Positions 49,231 to 58,262 of a DNA stretch of 64,000 nt are shown here, piece after piece (positions within the stretch are counted from its first letter, which is position 1; each line of letters starts with the position of its first letter). Below the pieces are notes generated by a model. It was not told where the DNA came from. It did not search any database and saw only the letters and a list, made by a program, of their open reading frames with translations. This stretch comes from JBCBKU01 sp965267475 (GTDB lineage Bacteria > Pseudomonadota > Alphaproteobacteria > Rhodobacterales > Rhodobacteraceae), in NCBI GenBank assembly GCA_965267475.1, contig OZ254079.1, positions 3,348,001 to 3,412,000 on the forward strand, given 5' to 3'. A program made the position numbers and the translations under genes.

Positions 49231-49973
49231 TCGAGCTTTCGGATATCCACAAATCCTTCGGCCCGAAGGATGTCTTGCGGGGGGTCAACCTGACCATCGG
49301 TAAGGGCGAAAGCATGGTGATCATCGGCGGATCCGGCACCGGAAAGTCTGTGGCGCTCAAATGCATCCTTGGACTGATCCGACCGGACAGCGGGACCATC
49401 ACGCTTGACGGTCAAGATGTCTCGAAGGTCGAAAGGGACCCATTCCTTGCCCGCTTCGGAATGCTGTTTCAGGGCGCGGCTCTGTTTGATTCAATGCCTG
49501 TCTGGCAGAACGTGGCATTCCGTCTGCTGCGTGGATCGCTGAAACGCCCTAAAGACGAAGCGCGCGACATCGCGATTGAGAAACTGCGCCGCGTGGGTTT
49601 GACCCCTGATGTGGCCGATCTTTTCCCCGCAGAACTGTCCGGGGGCATGCAAAAGCGTGTCGGTCTCGCCCGGGCCATCGCCGCCGAGCCTGAGATCATC
49701 TTCTTTGACGAACCGACCACGGGGCTCGACCCCATCATGTCGGGTGTGATCAATGAGCTGATCCGCGAGATTGTGGTCGAGATGGGGGCGACAGCCATGA
49801 CGATCACACATGACATGAGTTCGGTTCGCGCCATTGCCGACAAGGTCGCAATGCTCCACGCGGGCAAGATCCGCTGGACCGGCCCGGTCAGCCAAATGGA
49901 TGCGTCGCGCGATCCATATGTCGAACAGTTCATCAGCGGCAGCGCAGATGGGCCGATTGAGGCGGTCCGCTAA
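49227..49973 (+). CDS. mlaF: MlaF-family ABC transporter ATPase, 248 aa
   Basis: Walker A GGSGTGKSVALKC, signature ELSGGMQKRVGLARA, Walker B EIIFFDEPTTGLDP and the switch His ITHDMS are intact. The GGMQKR form of the signature motif is usual for MlaF. The ATG at 49227 overlaps the mlaE stop. No mlaD, mlaC or mlaB follows, so the substrate-binding parts must be elsewhere. Confidence 0.95.
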   Translation: MIELSDIHKSFGPKDVLRGVNLTIGKGESMVIIGGSGTGKSVALKCILGLIRPDSGTITLDGQDVSKVERDPFLARFGMLFQGAALFDSMPVWQNVAFRLLRGSLKRPKDEARDIAIEKLRRVGLTPDVADLFPAELSGGMQKRVGLARAIAAEPEIIFFDEPTTGLDPIMSGVINELIREIVVEMGATAMTITHDMSSVRAIADKVAMLHAGKIRWTGPVSQMDASRDPYVEQFISGSADGPIEAVR

Positions 49974-50052
49974 GCCGCCTCGTTCTTGGTTAACCCATCG
50001 TTAACCGCACGGCCTGTATAGGAACTGTTAAGTTTTTCCCCTGGGCCCGCCA

Positions 50053-50409
50053 ATGATCATCTTTGCTCAGTATTTTGGCCATTTGGTGCTGCTATCCCTC
50101 GAGCTTGGGGTCTCCGCCCTTGCCGCGCGCCGATTCCGCCTGTCGCGCAGTCGCAACCGCACCCTGTACGGGCTGACATGCCTTTTGGGCCTGGCAATCT
50201 CTGCCGGGCTGGCGGACGCGGCATCGATGGGCAGCGCCCCTGGACTGCGCCAAGCTGCCTTGGTCGTCCTTCTGATCCTGACATGGGCGGGGGTTCGGCA
50301 CCTGACCGGCTGGGCCGCGCAATTTCGGTACAGCGGCCTGGAAAAGGTGGTATTTCGGGCGTCTGCACCGGTCCAGACATTGCAATCCCGGACCAAAGAC
50401 CGCACCTAA
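50053..50409 (+). CDS. Small membrane protein, 118 aa
   Basis: Three hydrophobic stretches (FGHLVLLSLELGVSALA, LYGLTCLLGLAISAGLA, ALVVLLILTWAGV) with basic linkers. No family recognised. Seven bases before the PqiA-like gene, so probably co-transcribed with it. Confidence 0.65.
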   Translation: MIIFAQYFGHLVLLSLELGVSALAARRFRLSRSRNRTLYGLTCLLGLAISAGLADAASMGSAPGLRQAALVVLLILTWAGVRHLTGWAAQFRYSGLEKVVFRASAPVQTLQSRTKDRT

Positions 50410-50415
50410 GGCGGC

Positions 50416-50856
50416 GTGAACGCACTGAAACTCGCAAATTTGGCGCTGCTTGTGATCTTCCCGATCTCTTGGGCGGCGCCGCTTTTGAAGGCCGGGCTTT
50501 TGCCCCTGTTCGGATTGTCGGAAATCTCGGTTCTGTCGGGCCTAAGGTCGCTTTGGGAAACTGACGTGATCCTTGCCCTTCTCGTCAGCTTTCTTGCGCT
50601 TTTTGCCCCTTACCTGAAGACCATAGGCCTGGCCTTGGTTCATTTTCGGCTGGCGTCGCCGCGGCTTTTGCCTGCATTGGCCTGGCTGGGGAAACTTGCC
50701 ATGGCCGATGTGTTTCTGATCGCACTTTACGTGGTCATTGTGAAAGGGATCGGCATCGGTCGCGTTGAAACCGCCTGGGGTCTGTACCTCTTCACCGGCG
50801 CGATCCTGGCGTCGATCATCATCTCGGGGCTGACAAAGCCCGGGCGCGGGACATAG
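50416..50856 (+). CDS. PqiA-like (paraquat-inducible protein A) membrane protein, 146 aa
   Basis: Four hydrophobic segments with ISVLSGLRSLWETDVILALL and FLALFAPYLKTIGLALVH, as in the PqiA domain. Half the length of E. coli PqiA (single PqiA repeat). The GTG at 50416 follows AAGGCGG. PqiA partners MCE-domain proteins in lipid transport; none is here, but mlaEF lie just upstream. Confidence 0.8.
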   Translation: MNALKLANLALLVIFPISWAAPLLKAGLLPLFGLSEISVLSGLRSLWETDVILALLVSFLALFAPYLKTIGLALVHFRLASPRLLPALAWLGKLAMADVFLIALYVVIVKGIGIGRVETAWGLYLFTGAILASIIISGLTKPGRGT

Positions 50857-50864
50857 AAGGCAGG

Positions 50865-52229
50865 ATGGCAAAGAACGCGACATTCACCTGCACGAATTGC
50901 GGCACCGTTCATTCCAAGTGGTCAGGCCGGTGCGACAGCTGTGGCGAATGGAATTCGATCGTTGAAGAGGCCCCGCTGAGCCAGGGGCCAGGCGCCAAGT
51001 CGCTCGGCGCCACCCGTGGGACACCCGTTCCCCTGGCGTCGCTCGCCGCGACGGAAAACGCGCCGTCGCGAACAGCGTGCCGCATTGCCGAACTGGATCG
51101 CGTGCTGGGTGGCGGACTTGTGCCATCCTCGGCGGTGCTGGTCGGTGGCGATCCGGGGATCGGGAAATCGACACTGCTCCTTCAAGCCGCGGCCGCCTTC
51201 GGCAAGGCCGGTCTCAAGGCGGTCTATATCTCGGGCGAAGAAGCCTCGGCCCAGATCCGTATGCGTGCGTCTCGGCTTGGGTTGGGGGACGCCCCGGTAG
51301 AACTCGGTACAGCCACCAATCTGCGCGACATCCTGACCACGCTTGAAGCCGGGAAGCCCGACTTGGCGATCATTGACTCGATCCAAACGCTATGGGCCGA
51401 TACCGTCGAAAGCGCGCCTGGATCCGTCGCGCAGGTTCGCGCAGCGGCCCATGAACTAACGACCTTTGCCAAGCGCACCGGGATGGCCGTGATCTTGGTG
51501 GGCCACGTGACCAAAGAAGGTCAGATCGCGGGTCCCCGCGTGGTCGAGCATATGGTCGACACAGTTCTTTATTTCGAAGGCGAGCGCGGCCACCCGTTCC
51601 GGATCCTCAGAAGCGTTAAGAACCGATACGGTCCGGCGGACGAGATTGGTGTCTTCGAGATGACAGGGACGGGGCTGGCCGAGGTTCCGAACCCGTCCGA
51701 GCTGTTTCTGTCTGAACGTGGCGAACCGTCGGCGGGATCCGTCGTTTTTGCGGGGATCGAGGGTACGCGCCCCCTTCTTTGCGAAATTCAGGCGCTTGTC
51801 GCGCCCACACCGATGAGCCAGCCGCGACGATCGGTCCTTGGATGGGACGGTGCGCGATTGGCGATGATCTTGGCTGTACTTGAAGCACGCTGCGGCATCC
51901 CTTTCACGGGGCTCGATGTCTATCTGAACGTCGCGGGCGGGCTGCGGATCACCGAACCGGCGGCCGATCTGGCTGTGGCCGCCGCGCTACTTTCCGCCCG
52001 CGAAGACCATGTTCTTCCGGCCGATACTGTCGTTTTCGGCGAAATTAGCCTATCAGGAGCCCTGCGCCCGGCGGCGCAGACCGCTCAGCGGCTGAAGGAA
52101 GCCCAAAAACTTGGTTTTTCGGGTGCAATTTTGCCAAAAGCGGGTAAGACAGGGCCTGAGACGGGGCTGACGGTACAGAAGATACCGGACTTGGCGTCTC
52201 TGGTTGGAGGCATATTCGGAGCGGGTTGA
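50865..52229 (+). CDS. radA: DNA repair protein RadA (Sms), 454 aa
   Basis: Zinc finger CTNCGTVHSKWSGRCDSCGE (18-37 region by eye), Walker A GGDPGIGKSTLLLQ, the RadA motif KNRYG in SVKNRYGPADEIGVF, and a C-terminal Lon-like domain (NVAGGLRITEPAADLAVAAA). It extends strand exchange at branched DNA in recombination repair. Nine bases after the PqiA-like gene. Confidence 0.97.
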   Translation: MAKNATFTCTNCGTVHSKWSGRCDSCGEWNSIVEEAPLSQGPGAKSLGATRGTPVPLASLAATENAPSRTACRIAELDRVLGGGLVPSSAVLVGGDPGIGKSTLLLQAAAAFGKAGLKAVYISGEEASAQIRMRASRLGLGDAPVELGTATNLRDILTTLEAGKPDLAIIDSIQTLWADTVESAPGSVAQVRAAAHELTTFAKRTGMAVILVGHVTKEGQIAGPRVVEHMVDTVLYFEGERGHPFRILRSVKNRYGPADEIGVFEMTGTGLAEVPNPSELFLSERGEPSAGSVVFAGIEGTRPLLCEIQALVAPTPMSQPRRSVLGWDGARLAMILAVLEARCGIPFTGLDVYLNVAGGLRITEPAADLAVAAALLSAREDHVLPADTVVFGEISLSGALRPAAQTAQRLKEAQKLGFSGAILPKAGKTGPETGLTVQKIPDLASLVGGIFGAG

Positions 52230-52249
52230 CCCGCCCGGGGAGCGAGCAG

Positions 52250-52819
52250 ATGGAAGGCTTTACCCTCGTCGACGGGATCGTCGCGCTGGTAATCGTTGTT
52301 TCGGCCATTTTGGCCTATTCCCGCGGATTTGTGCGCGAATTACTGGCCATATTGGGCTGGGTGATCGCGGCAATTGTTGCATTCATCTTCGCGCCAGACG
52401 TCGAACCGCTGGTCAAGGAAGTCCCGATCCTTAGCGATTTCATCGGCGATAACTGCGAACTGGCGGTGATCGCCGCATTCGCCGGGCTGTTTGCCGTGTC
52501 GCTGATCGTCGTCTCGATCTTCACGCCGCTCTTTGCAGGTGCCGTGCAGCGATCCGCTCTTGGCGGCATCGACCAGGGCCTTGGTTTCCTGTTCGGCGTT
52601 GCGCGGGGCGCGCTTTTGGTCGCCGTGGCCTTGCTAATCTATGATCAGGTGATCGTTGGCGATCCGATCCCGATGGTCGAAGAAAGCCGTACGAAACAGG
52701 TCTATGACCAAGTGGCCGATGGCGCTGCCGAGCAGATCCCGGACGACATTCCGGGCTGGATTGCCGCGCGGTACGAGGAACTCGTCACAAGCTGCGAAGC
52801 CGCCCCGAGTGAGAACTAA
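52250..52819 (+). CDS. CvpA family membrane protein, 189 aa
   Basis: TLVDGIVALVIVVSAILAYS, RGFVRELLAILGWVIAAIVA and GGIDQGLGFLFGVARGALLV match the CvpA (colicin V production) family; four membrane segments then a soluble tail. The ATG at 52250 follows GGGAGC; a TTG at 52226 overlaps the radA stop. In many bacteria cvpA lies beside purF; here purF is 1.5 kb on, with a regulator gene between. Confidence 0.9.
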   Translation: MEGFTLVDGIVALVIVVSAILAYSRGFVRELLAILGWVIAAIVAFIFAPDVEPLVKEVPILSDFIGDNCELAVIAAFAGLFAVSLIVVSIFTPLFAGAVQRSALGGIDQGLGFLFGVARGALLVAVALLIYDQVIVGDPIPMVEESRTKQVYDQVADGAAEQIPDDIPGWIAARYEELVTSCEAAPSEN

Positions 52820-54009
52820 GGATCCTTCTTAGGCAGGAAACTGTCGTAGATATCCATCATCTCGGCGAAGGCCGGTTCATCGGGCAACAGGATGTGGTTG
52901 TTGCTGTCGACCGAGTGCAGTTCCGCATCCGGCAGGCACCGCGCCATAAGCTGTCCTTGCGAAAACGGATGAAGCGCATCGCCGCGCGCATGGACAAGAC
53001 ATACCGGAACCTTCACATCCGCCAGACGGTCCACAAGGTCATAGGCCGCGTTGACTTCGCGTATGGCGACGGCCTGTTCCGCGGTCGCCGACTGGATCTG
53101 CATCTCGGCGAAGCAATCGATCTGTTCGCGCGATGCGCTGGGGATAAACAGCGATCCGAAGGCTGTCATGAAACCCGAACCGGGATCGCCCCAGCCTTGC
53201 ATGATCATGTTCGACAGCGCGTCAGTCATGGAATGTCCCAGGGCCTTGTCGCGGACCTTGGCACCCTGAATGAACCCGCCGAACGAAAAGATGCGATCGA
53301 CCCGTTCGGGGTATCGGGCCGCGAATTCCAGACTGACCGCCGTGCTTTGCGATGTGCCGATCAGAGAAAACCTGTCGAGCCCAGCCGCATCCACAACCGC
53401 TTCAAGGTCATCGACAAATGCCTCGAAACTCAGTGGCCCGCATTGTCGCTCGGACAAGCCGGTTCCGCGCAGATCATACCGGATCAGTCTGCGCCCGGCA
53501 CCCATCCTGTCGATCCAAGGCCGCCAGATCATGCTGGCCAGATCCAGTTCAAGATGCGTGATCCAATGCCCCGCCCGGACAACCGGCGGTCCTTCGCCCC
53601 GCGCTGACCAGGCAATGCCCGATCCATCGCGCGACGTCGCCATGCGGACCGTCGGCTTTTCATTGGGCACAGCCGGGCCGGGCTTGGCCGGCGCTTCCCC
53701 ATCGCGCAAGACATCGGCGGACATCTGCAACCCGCGCCGCGTGACCGTCCTGATGACCGACTGGGTTTGGCCGCTGTCGCCCACGGCCACCCGCGCTGAC
53801 TTGATCCGCGCGCTGATGGCCGCTTCCGACACGATCCGCCCGTTCCAGACCCTGTCCACGATCTCGTCCCGGGTGACCAGTTCGCCGCCGCGCTCTGCCA
53901 GAAACTCCAGCAAAGCGAAAACCTGAGGTTCGACATGGACCGGGGCGCCATCGCGGGTCAGCGCGTGGCGGGATGTATCTAACGTGCAATTGGCGAAACG
54001 GTAGATCAT
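52816..54009 (-). CDS. Winged-helix DNA-binding domain fused to an alpha/beta hydrolase, 397 aa
   Basis: Residues 1-100 form an OmpR/CadC-type winged helix (VEPQVFALLEFLAERGGELV, AISARIKSARVAVGDSG, VIRTVTRRGLQM). From about 120 an alpha/beta hydrolase follows: YDLRGTGLSERQ, nucleophile elbow LIGTSQSTAVSLEF (Ser), and a C-terminal HARGDALHPFSQGQ and NNHILLPDEP supplying Asp and His. There is no membrane segment between them, unlike CadC. It may be a one-component regulator whose sensor domain binds or hydrolyses a small ligand. Its 3' end overlaps cvpA by four bases; it is divergent from the small gene at 54134. Confidence 0.88.
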   Translation of the reverse strand: MIYRFANCTLDTSRHALTRDGAPVHVEPQVFALLEFLAERGGELVTRDEIVDRVWNGRIVSEAAISARIKSARVAVGDSGQTQSVIRTVTRRGLQMSADVLRDGEAPAKPGPAVPNEKPTVRMATSRDGSGIAWSARGEGPPVVRAGHWITHLELDLASMIWRPWIDRMGAGRRLIRYDLRGTGLSERQCGPLSFEAFVDDLEAVVDAAGLDRFSLIGTSQSTAVSLEFAARYPERVDRIFSFGGFIQGAKVRDKALGHSMTDALSNMIMQGWGDPGSGFMTAFGSLFIPSASREQIDCFAEMQIQSATAEQAVAIREVNAAYDLVDRLADVKVPVCLVHARGDALHPFSQGQLMARCLPDAELHSVDSNNHILLPDEPAFAEMMDIYDSFLPKKDP

Positions 54010-54133
54010 GGTCCTATCCTATTGGAACACTGCCCCAATCCCAAATTCTCCAGACTTTCTCCAGACCGTCTTCAAGCATGGATGTCTGGATGTGGGCTAT
54101 TTCACAATCATCAACTTTGAACGGAGACACGTT

Positions 54134-54274
54134 ATGAAATATGACTTTTTACCCGCCATTCGCACCCGGGCCGACGGATCGATCGATTTTGAAGCCTATG
54201 ACAGCATCGCGCGGAAAGCCCGCGCCGAAGCTGCAAAATCCATCTTCAAGACTGTCTTTCAATCGGTGCGGTGA
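54134..54274 (+). CDS. Small basic protein divergent from the hydrolase-regulator, 46 aa
   Basis: The ATG at 54134 lies 8 bases after GGAG. The product is MKYDFLPAIRTRADGSIDFE then ARKARAEAAKSIFKTVFQSV; a DGSIDFEAYD turn then a basic amphipathic helix. It recalls tiny alphaproteobacterial proteins with an ARxxRAE-F helix, but I cannot name a family firmly. The 124-base gap to the regulator probably holds both promoters. Confidence 0.6.
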   Translation: MKYDFLPAIRTRADGSIDFEAYDSIARKARAEAAKSIFKTVFQSVR

Positions 54275-54373
54275 TTTTCTGGCTTTGGGCGGCGATTGGG
54301 TGCGATCCTGTCGTGACACGCGCCGCCCACCGTCCTATGTCATGAAACAGTTACCGTCACGATTCGAGGCCCC

Positions 54374-55840
54374 ATGCCCTCGCTGCCACCGGCCCATCCT
54401 TTCGACGACGACAAGCTCCGGGAGGAGTGCGGGGTTTTTGGCGTAATCGGCGCGACGGATGCCGCCAATTTCACGGCCCTCGGGCTGCACGCGCTTCAGC
54501 ATCGCGGTCAGGAAGCGGGCGGCATTGTCGCCTATCATCCGGATGAAGGTTTCAATTCGGCCCGCCGTTTCGGATATGTCCGCGACAACTTCACCAGTTC
54601 GAAGCTGATGGAAACCCTGCCCGGGTCCTTGTCGATCGGTCACGTGCGGTATTCCACTGCCGGATCAAAGGGACATACGGCGATCCGGGACGTGCAGCCG
54701 TTCTTTGGTGAGTTCTCGATGGGCGGCGCGGCCATCGCCCATAACGGCAACATCACCAATGCGGCCAGCCTCCGACGGGAACTGATCGAACGCGGGTCGA
54801 TCTTCCAATCCTCGTCCGACAGCGAATGCATCATCCACCTGATGGCACGATCCTTGCAGCGCACCGTGCCGGAACGGATGAAAGACGCGCTGCGCCGGGT
54901 CGAAGGTGCCTTTTCGGTTGTTGCCATGACGCGGACCAAGCTGATCGGTGTCCGCGACAGTCTGGGCGTACGGCCACTGGTTCTGGGCAAGTTGAGCGAC
55001 GACAGTTGGGCCTTGTCATCCGAGACCTGCGCACTGGACATCATCGGGGCCGAGTTCGTCCGCGAAGTTGAACCGGGCGAGATGGTCGTGATCGAGCATG
55101 GTCAAATCACAAGCCACTGGCCCTTCCGCCAGGAAAAACCACGCTTCTGCATCTTCGAACATGTTTATTTCAGCCGCCCGGATTCGATCCTGGGCGGCCA
55201 GTCGGTCTATACGACCCGCCGTCAGATTGGTGTCGAACTGGCGCGCGAGGCCCCAGTAGAGGCGGACCTTGTCTGCCCCGTGCCCGACAGCGGCACGCCG
55301 GCGGCCATCGGGTTCAGTCAGGAATCGAAAATCCCCTATGCCATGGGGATCATCCGGAACCAGTACATGGGCCGAACCTTCATTGAGCCGACCGAGCAGA
55401 TCCGGAACATGGGTGTCCGCCTGAAGCTCAACATCAACCGCGCCTTGGTGAAAGACAAACGCATCGTGCTGGTCGATGACAGCGTGGTGCGCGGCACGAC
55501 CTCGATCAAGATCCGCGAGATGATCCTGGATGCAGGTGCCAAGGAAGTCCATTTCCGCATTGCATCACCCCCTACGGCCTGGCCCTGTTTCTACGGCGTC
55601 GACACGCCGAACCGTGAAAAGCTCTTGGCCGCGCGGATGAGCGAAGATGAAATGCGCGACCATCTTGGCGTGGACTCGCTCAAGTTCATTTCGCTCGATG
55701 GCCTCTATCGCGCAGTCGGGGAAGCGGCGGGGCGCAACCCGGACAGCCCACAATACTGCGATGCCTGCTTCTCGGGCGAATACCCGGTGACGCCATCGGA
55801 CATGATCGAGAAGGGTTTTGAATTGAAGGCCGCAGAATAA
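54374..55840 (+). CDS. purF: Amidophosphoribosyltransferase PurF, 488 aa
   Basis: The glutaminase nucleophile is Cys19 (LREECGVFGVIG), exposed after removal of an N-terminal propeptide. VLVDDSVVRGTTSIKI is the PRPP motif. Cys in RFCIFEHVYFSRPDS and YCDACFSGEYP match the iron-sulfur-bearing B. subtilis-type PurF. First step of purine synthesis. Ends 104 bases before cofG. Confidence 0.97.
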   Translation: MPSLPPAHPFDDDKLREECGVFGVIGATDAANFTALGLHALQHRGQEAGGIVAYHPDEGFNSARRFGYVRDNFTSSKLMETLPGSLSIGHVRYSTAGSKGHTAIRDVQPFFGEFSMGGAAIAHNGNITNAASLRRELIERGSIFQSSSDSECIIHLMARSLQRTVPERMKDALRRVEGAFSVVAMTRTKLIGVRDSLGVRPLVLGKLSDDSWALSSETCALDIIGAEFVREVEPGEMVVIEHGQITSHWPFRQEKPRFCIFEHVYFSRPDSILGGQSVYTTRRQIGVELAREAPVEADLVCPVPDSGTPAAIGFSQESKIPYAMGIIRNQYMGRTFIEPTEQIRNMGVRLKLNINRALVKDKRIVLVDDSVVRGTTSIKIREMILDAGAKEVHFRIASPPTAWPCFYGVDTPNREKLLAARMSEDEMRDHLGVDSLKFISLDGLYRAVGEAAGRNPDSPQYCDACFSGEYPVTPSDMIEKGFELKAAE

Positions 55841-55870
55841 GCTGCCTGCTTTTCAAGCGCTGACCTGCAA

Positions 55871-55894
55871 ATTTTTGACCAAACGGTCAAAAAT
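55871..55894 (+). promoter_or_regulatory. Perfect 24-base palindromic operator before the F420 operon
   Basis: Arms ATTTTTGACC and GGTCAAAAAT surround AAAC, a perfect 10-bp inverted repeat. The centre TTGACCAAACGGTCAA differs at one base from the E. coli RutR (TetR family) consensus TTGACCANNTGGTCAA. TTGACA (55896-55901) follows directly and could be a -35 box, so a bound repressor would block the cofG promoter. No run of T follows, which argues against a terminator of purF. Confidence 0.65.
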
Positions 55895-55944
55895 CTTGAC
55901 ACATCTGCGGTGATCGCGTGTGCTTTCCGGGCAGGGAGGCAAAA

Positions 55945-57066
55945 ATGCCCGACCGAACAGCGGCAGAATTGGCAGAACTCGCGACGCCAGATCTTATGGA
56001 TCGTGCGGCCAGGATCCGTGATGCCCATTGGGGGCGAAAGGTCACGTATTCCCGTAAGGTCTTTGTACCGCTAACGAATATGTGCCGTGACACCTGCGGA
56101 TACTGTACCTTCGTCAAACACCCGAGCGATCCCGCGGCCCGGATCATGACCCCGGATCAGGTTCGACGTGTTGTGGCCGAGGGCGCCGCGAAAGGCTGCA
56201 AGGAAGTGCTGTTCAGCCTCGGCGAAAAACCTGAATTGCGGTACGACCGCGCCCGCGAAGACCTTGCCCGTTTGGGCCACACGCGCATGACCGACTATCT
56301 GGCCGAAGTTTGCGCAATGGTCCTCCGCGAGACGTCGCTTTTGCCCCATGTCAACGCGGGCACCCTGGACGACGACGAACTGGCCATGTTGCGACCTGTT
56401 GCGGCCTCAATGGGGATGATGGTGGAAACCACATCCCGCGCGTTGACCCGAAAGGGCGGCGCCCACCACGCCTGCCCGGACAAGGTCCCCCTGCAACGTC
56501 TGCGCACGCTGGAAAGGGCCGGTCAGGCCAAGGTGCCGTTCACGACGGGCCTGCTGATCGGGATCGGCGAGACCTGGGCCGACCGGATCGAGGCTTTGCA
56601 GGCGATCAACCACATCAATCGCCGCTTTGGCCACATACAGGAAGTCATCATCCAGAATTTCCAGTCGAAGCCAGACATCGCAATGCGCGATCACCCGGAA
56701 CCGACGCTGGAGGATATGCTGCGCACGCTGGCAATGGCTCGGATCATTCTGGACCCGGAAATCAGCCTGCAAGCGCCGCCGAACCTGTCCGCGCGGCATA
56801 TTGAATACCTGAAGGCCGGGATCAACGATTGGGGCGGCATCTCACCCGTCACGATAGACTTCATCAACCCCGAGGCCGACTGGCCGGAAATCCGCACCCT
56901 GTCGCAGAACTGCGAAATTGAGGGGTTCGAATTGGCCGAGCGGCTGACCATCTATCCAAGGCACCTGAAGGCTGAGTTCATGGATCAGGCAATTGGCGCC
57001 CGTATCACGGCAATGGCGGGGCCGGATGGCTACACCCGCAGTCAAACCCGCGAGGCCGCCGAATGA
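55945..57066 (+). CDS. cofG: FO synthase subunit CofG (radical SAM), 373 aa
   Basis: The radical-SAM CxxxCxxC is in NMCRDTCGYCTFVKHP. LFSLGEKPELRYD and TTGLLIGIGETWADRIEAL are CofG-type. With CofH it builds FO (the deazaflavin core) from tyrosine and the riboflavin intermediate 5-amino-6-ribitylaminouracil. Here the two subunits are separate proteins as in archaea and cyanobacteria, not the fused FbiC of actinobacteria. The ATG at 55945 follows GGGAGG. Overlaps cofH (ATGA). Confidence 0.95.
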   Translation: MPDRTAAELAELATPDLMDRAARIRDAHWGRKVTYSRKVFVPLTNMCRDTCGYCTFVKHPSDPAARIMTPDQVRRVVAEGAAKGCKEVLFSLGEKPELRYDRAREDLARLGHTRMTDYLAEVCAMVLRETSLLPHVNAGTLDDDELAMLRPVAASMGMMVETTSRALTRKGGAHHACPDKVPLQRLRTLERAGQAKVPFTTGLLIGIGETWADRIEALQAINHINRRFGHIQEVIIQNFQSKPDIAMRDHPEPTLEDMLRTLAMARIILDPEISLQAPPNLSARHIEYLKAGINDWGGISPVTIDFINPEADWPEIRTLSQNCEIEGFELAERLTIYPRHLKAEFMDQAIGARITAMAGPDGYTRSQTREAAE

Positions 57067-58262
57067 GCATTTGGCGCATTTTGGACAAGGCCGCAGGCGG
57101 AAACCGCATTTCAGTCGATGAGGCTGAAGATCTCTTCCGCGCGGAAGGAAGCGCATTGGATGACGTGGTGGCGCTGGCCGACCAGATCCGCCGCGACCGC
57201 GTGGGCGAAGACGTCACTTTCGCGGTCAACCGGAACATAAATTTCACAAATGTCTGCTATATGGGCTGCCGGTTTTGCAACTTCGCCAAGCGTGTCGAAG
57301 ACACCGATGCGGAATGGCTGTCACTAGCCGAAATCGTGCGCCGGGCCCAGGAAGCCGTAAACCGCGGGGCGACCGAGGTATGCATTCAGGGCGGTCTTCA
57401 CCCGAAGATGCCGGGAACGCTTTACCGCGATATTGTTTTGGTCCTGAAATCTGCACTGCCCGATCTGCACATCCATGCGTTCTCACCGTTCGAAATCTGG
57501 TACGGCGCGCAGAAACGGCGCATGTCCTACCGTGATTTCATTGCGGATTTGAAGGCATGCGGTTTGGGGTCCATGCCCGGCACGGCGGCCGAGATCCTGG
57601 ACACCGAAATCCGCCAGCAACTGACGCGGAACAAACTGTCGGCTGAGGCCTGGGAAGAGATCATACGTACCGCCCACGGGCTTGGCATGCCAACCACTGC
57701 AACCATCATGTATGGCCATGTCGACGGGCCAGAACACTGGGCCGCGCATCTTGGGCGGCTTCGCGATATTCAGGACGACACCGGCGGGTTCACGGAACTG
57801 GTGCCTTTGTCCTTCGTCCATGACGACGCGCCGCTTTATCGCGACGACCCAGGGCGCGTCCGCCCGGGCCCAACCCGCGACGAGGTCACCAAGATGCATG
57901 CGGTCGCCCGGATTTTCCTGGCGGGATCCATCGACAACATCCAGGTCAGTTGGACCAAGCTTGGCCCCGAACGCGCGGTTGAACTGCTGAATTCAGGTGT
58001 CAACGACCTGGGCGGCACCCTGATGAACGAAAGCATCTCGCGCGCCGCGGGGGCCCGTCACGGGCAGGAAATCACGGCCTCTGAAATCGTTCAGATGGTT
58101 CGCAGTGCGGGCCGTGTCCCCGTCCAGCGAAATACGCTTTATGAGACTGTGGAGCGGTTTGACACTCATGATCCGGCAGACATTGCGCCGCTGGTGGATC
58201 GCAAGGGCCGAAACCCGTTGGATTTCATGGCCATGTTCCCTGAGATTCCGGCGGCTGAATGA
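57063..58262 (+). CDS. cofH: FO synthase subunit CofH (radical SAM), 399 aa
   Basis: The radical-SAM motif is in FTNVCYMGCRFCNFAK, followed by CIQGGLHPKMPGTLYRD and HAFSPFEIWYGAQ, typical of CofH and its relative MqnE/MqnC. Being next to CofG it is assigned to FO synthesis: it joins a tyrosine-derived radical to the ribityl-uracil. Overlaps cofG and cofD by four bases each. Confidence 0.95.
   Translation: MSIWRILDKAAGGNRISVDEAEDLFRAEGSALDDVVALADQIRRDRVGEDVTFAVNRNINFTNVCYMGCRFCNFAKRVEDTDAEWLSLAEIVRRAQEAVNRGATEVCIQGGLHPKMPGTLYRDIVLVLKSALPDLHIHAFSPFEIWYGAQKRRMSYRDFIADLKACGLGSMPGTAAEILDTEIRQQLTRNKLSAEAWEEIIRTAHGLGMPTTATIMYGHVDGPEHWAAHLGRLRDIQDDTGGFTELVPLSFVHDDAPLYRDDPGRVRPGPTRDEVTKMHAVARIFLAGSIDNIQVSWTKLGPERAVELLNSGVNDLGGTLMNESISRAAGARHGQEITASEIVQMVRSAGRVPVQRNTLYETVERFDTHDPADIAPLVDRKGRNPLDFMAMFPEIPAAE

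Noticed and set aside
55871..55894. The palindrome as a purF terminator
   Set aside because: The stem is A/T-rich outside GACC, and no run of T follows on the plus strand; the directly adjacent TTGACA favours an operator.
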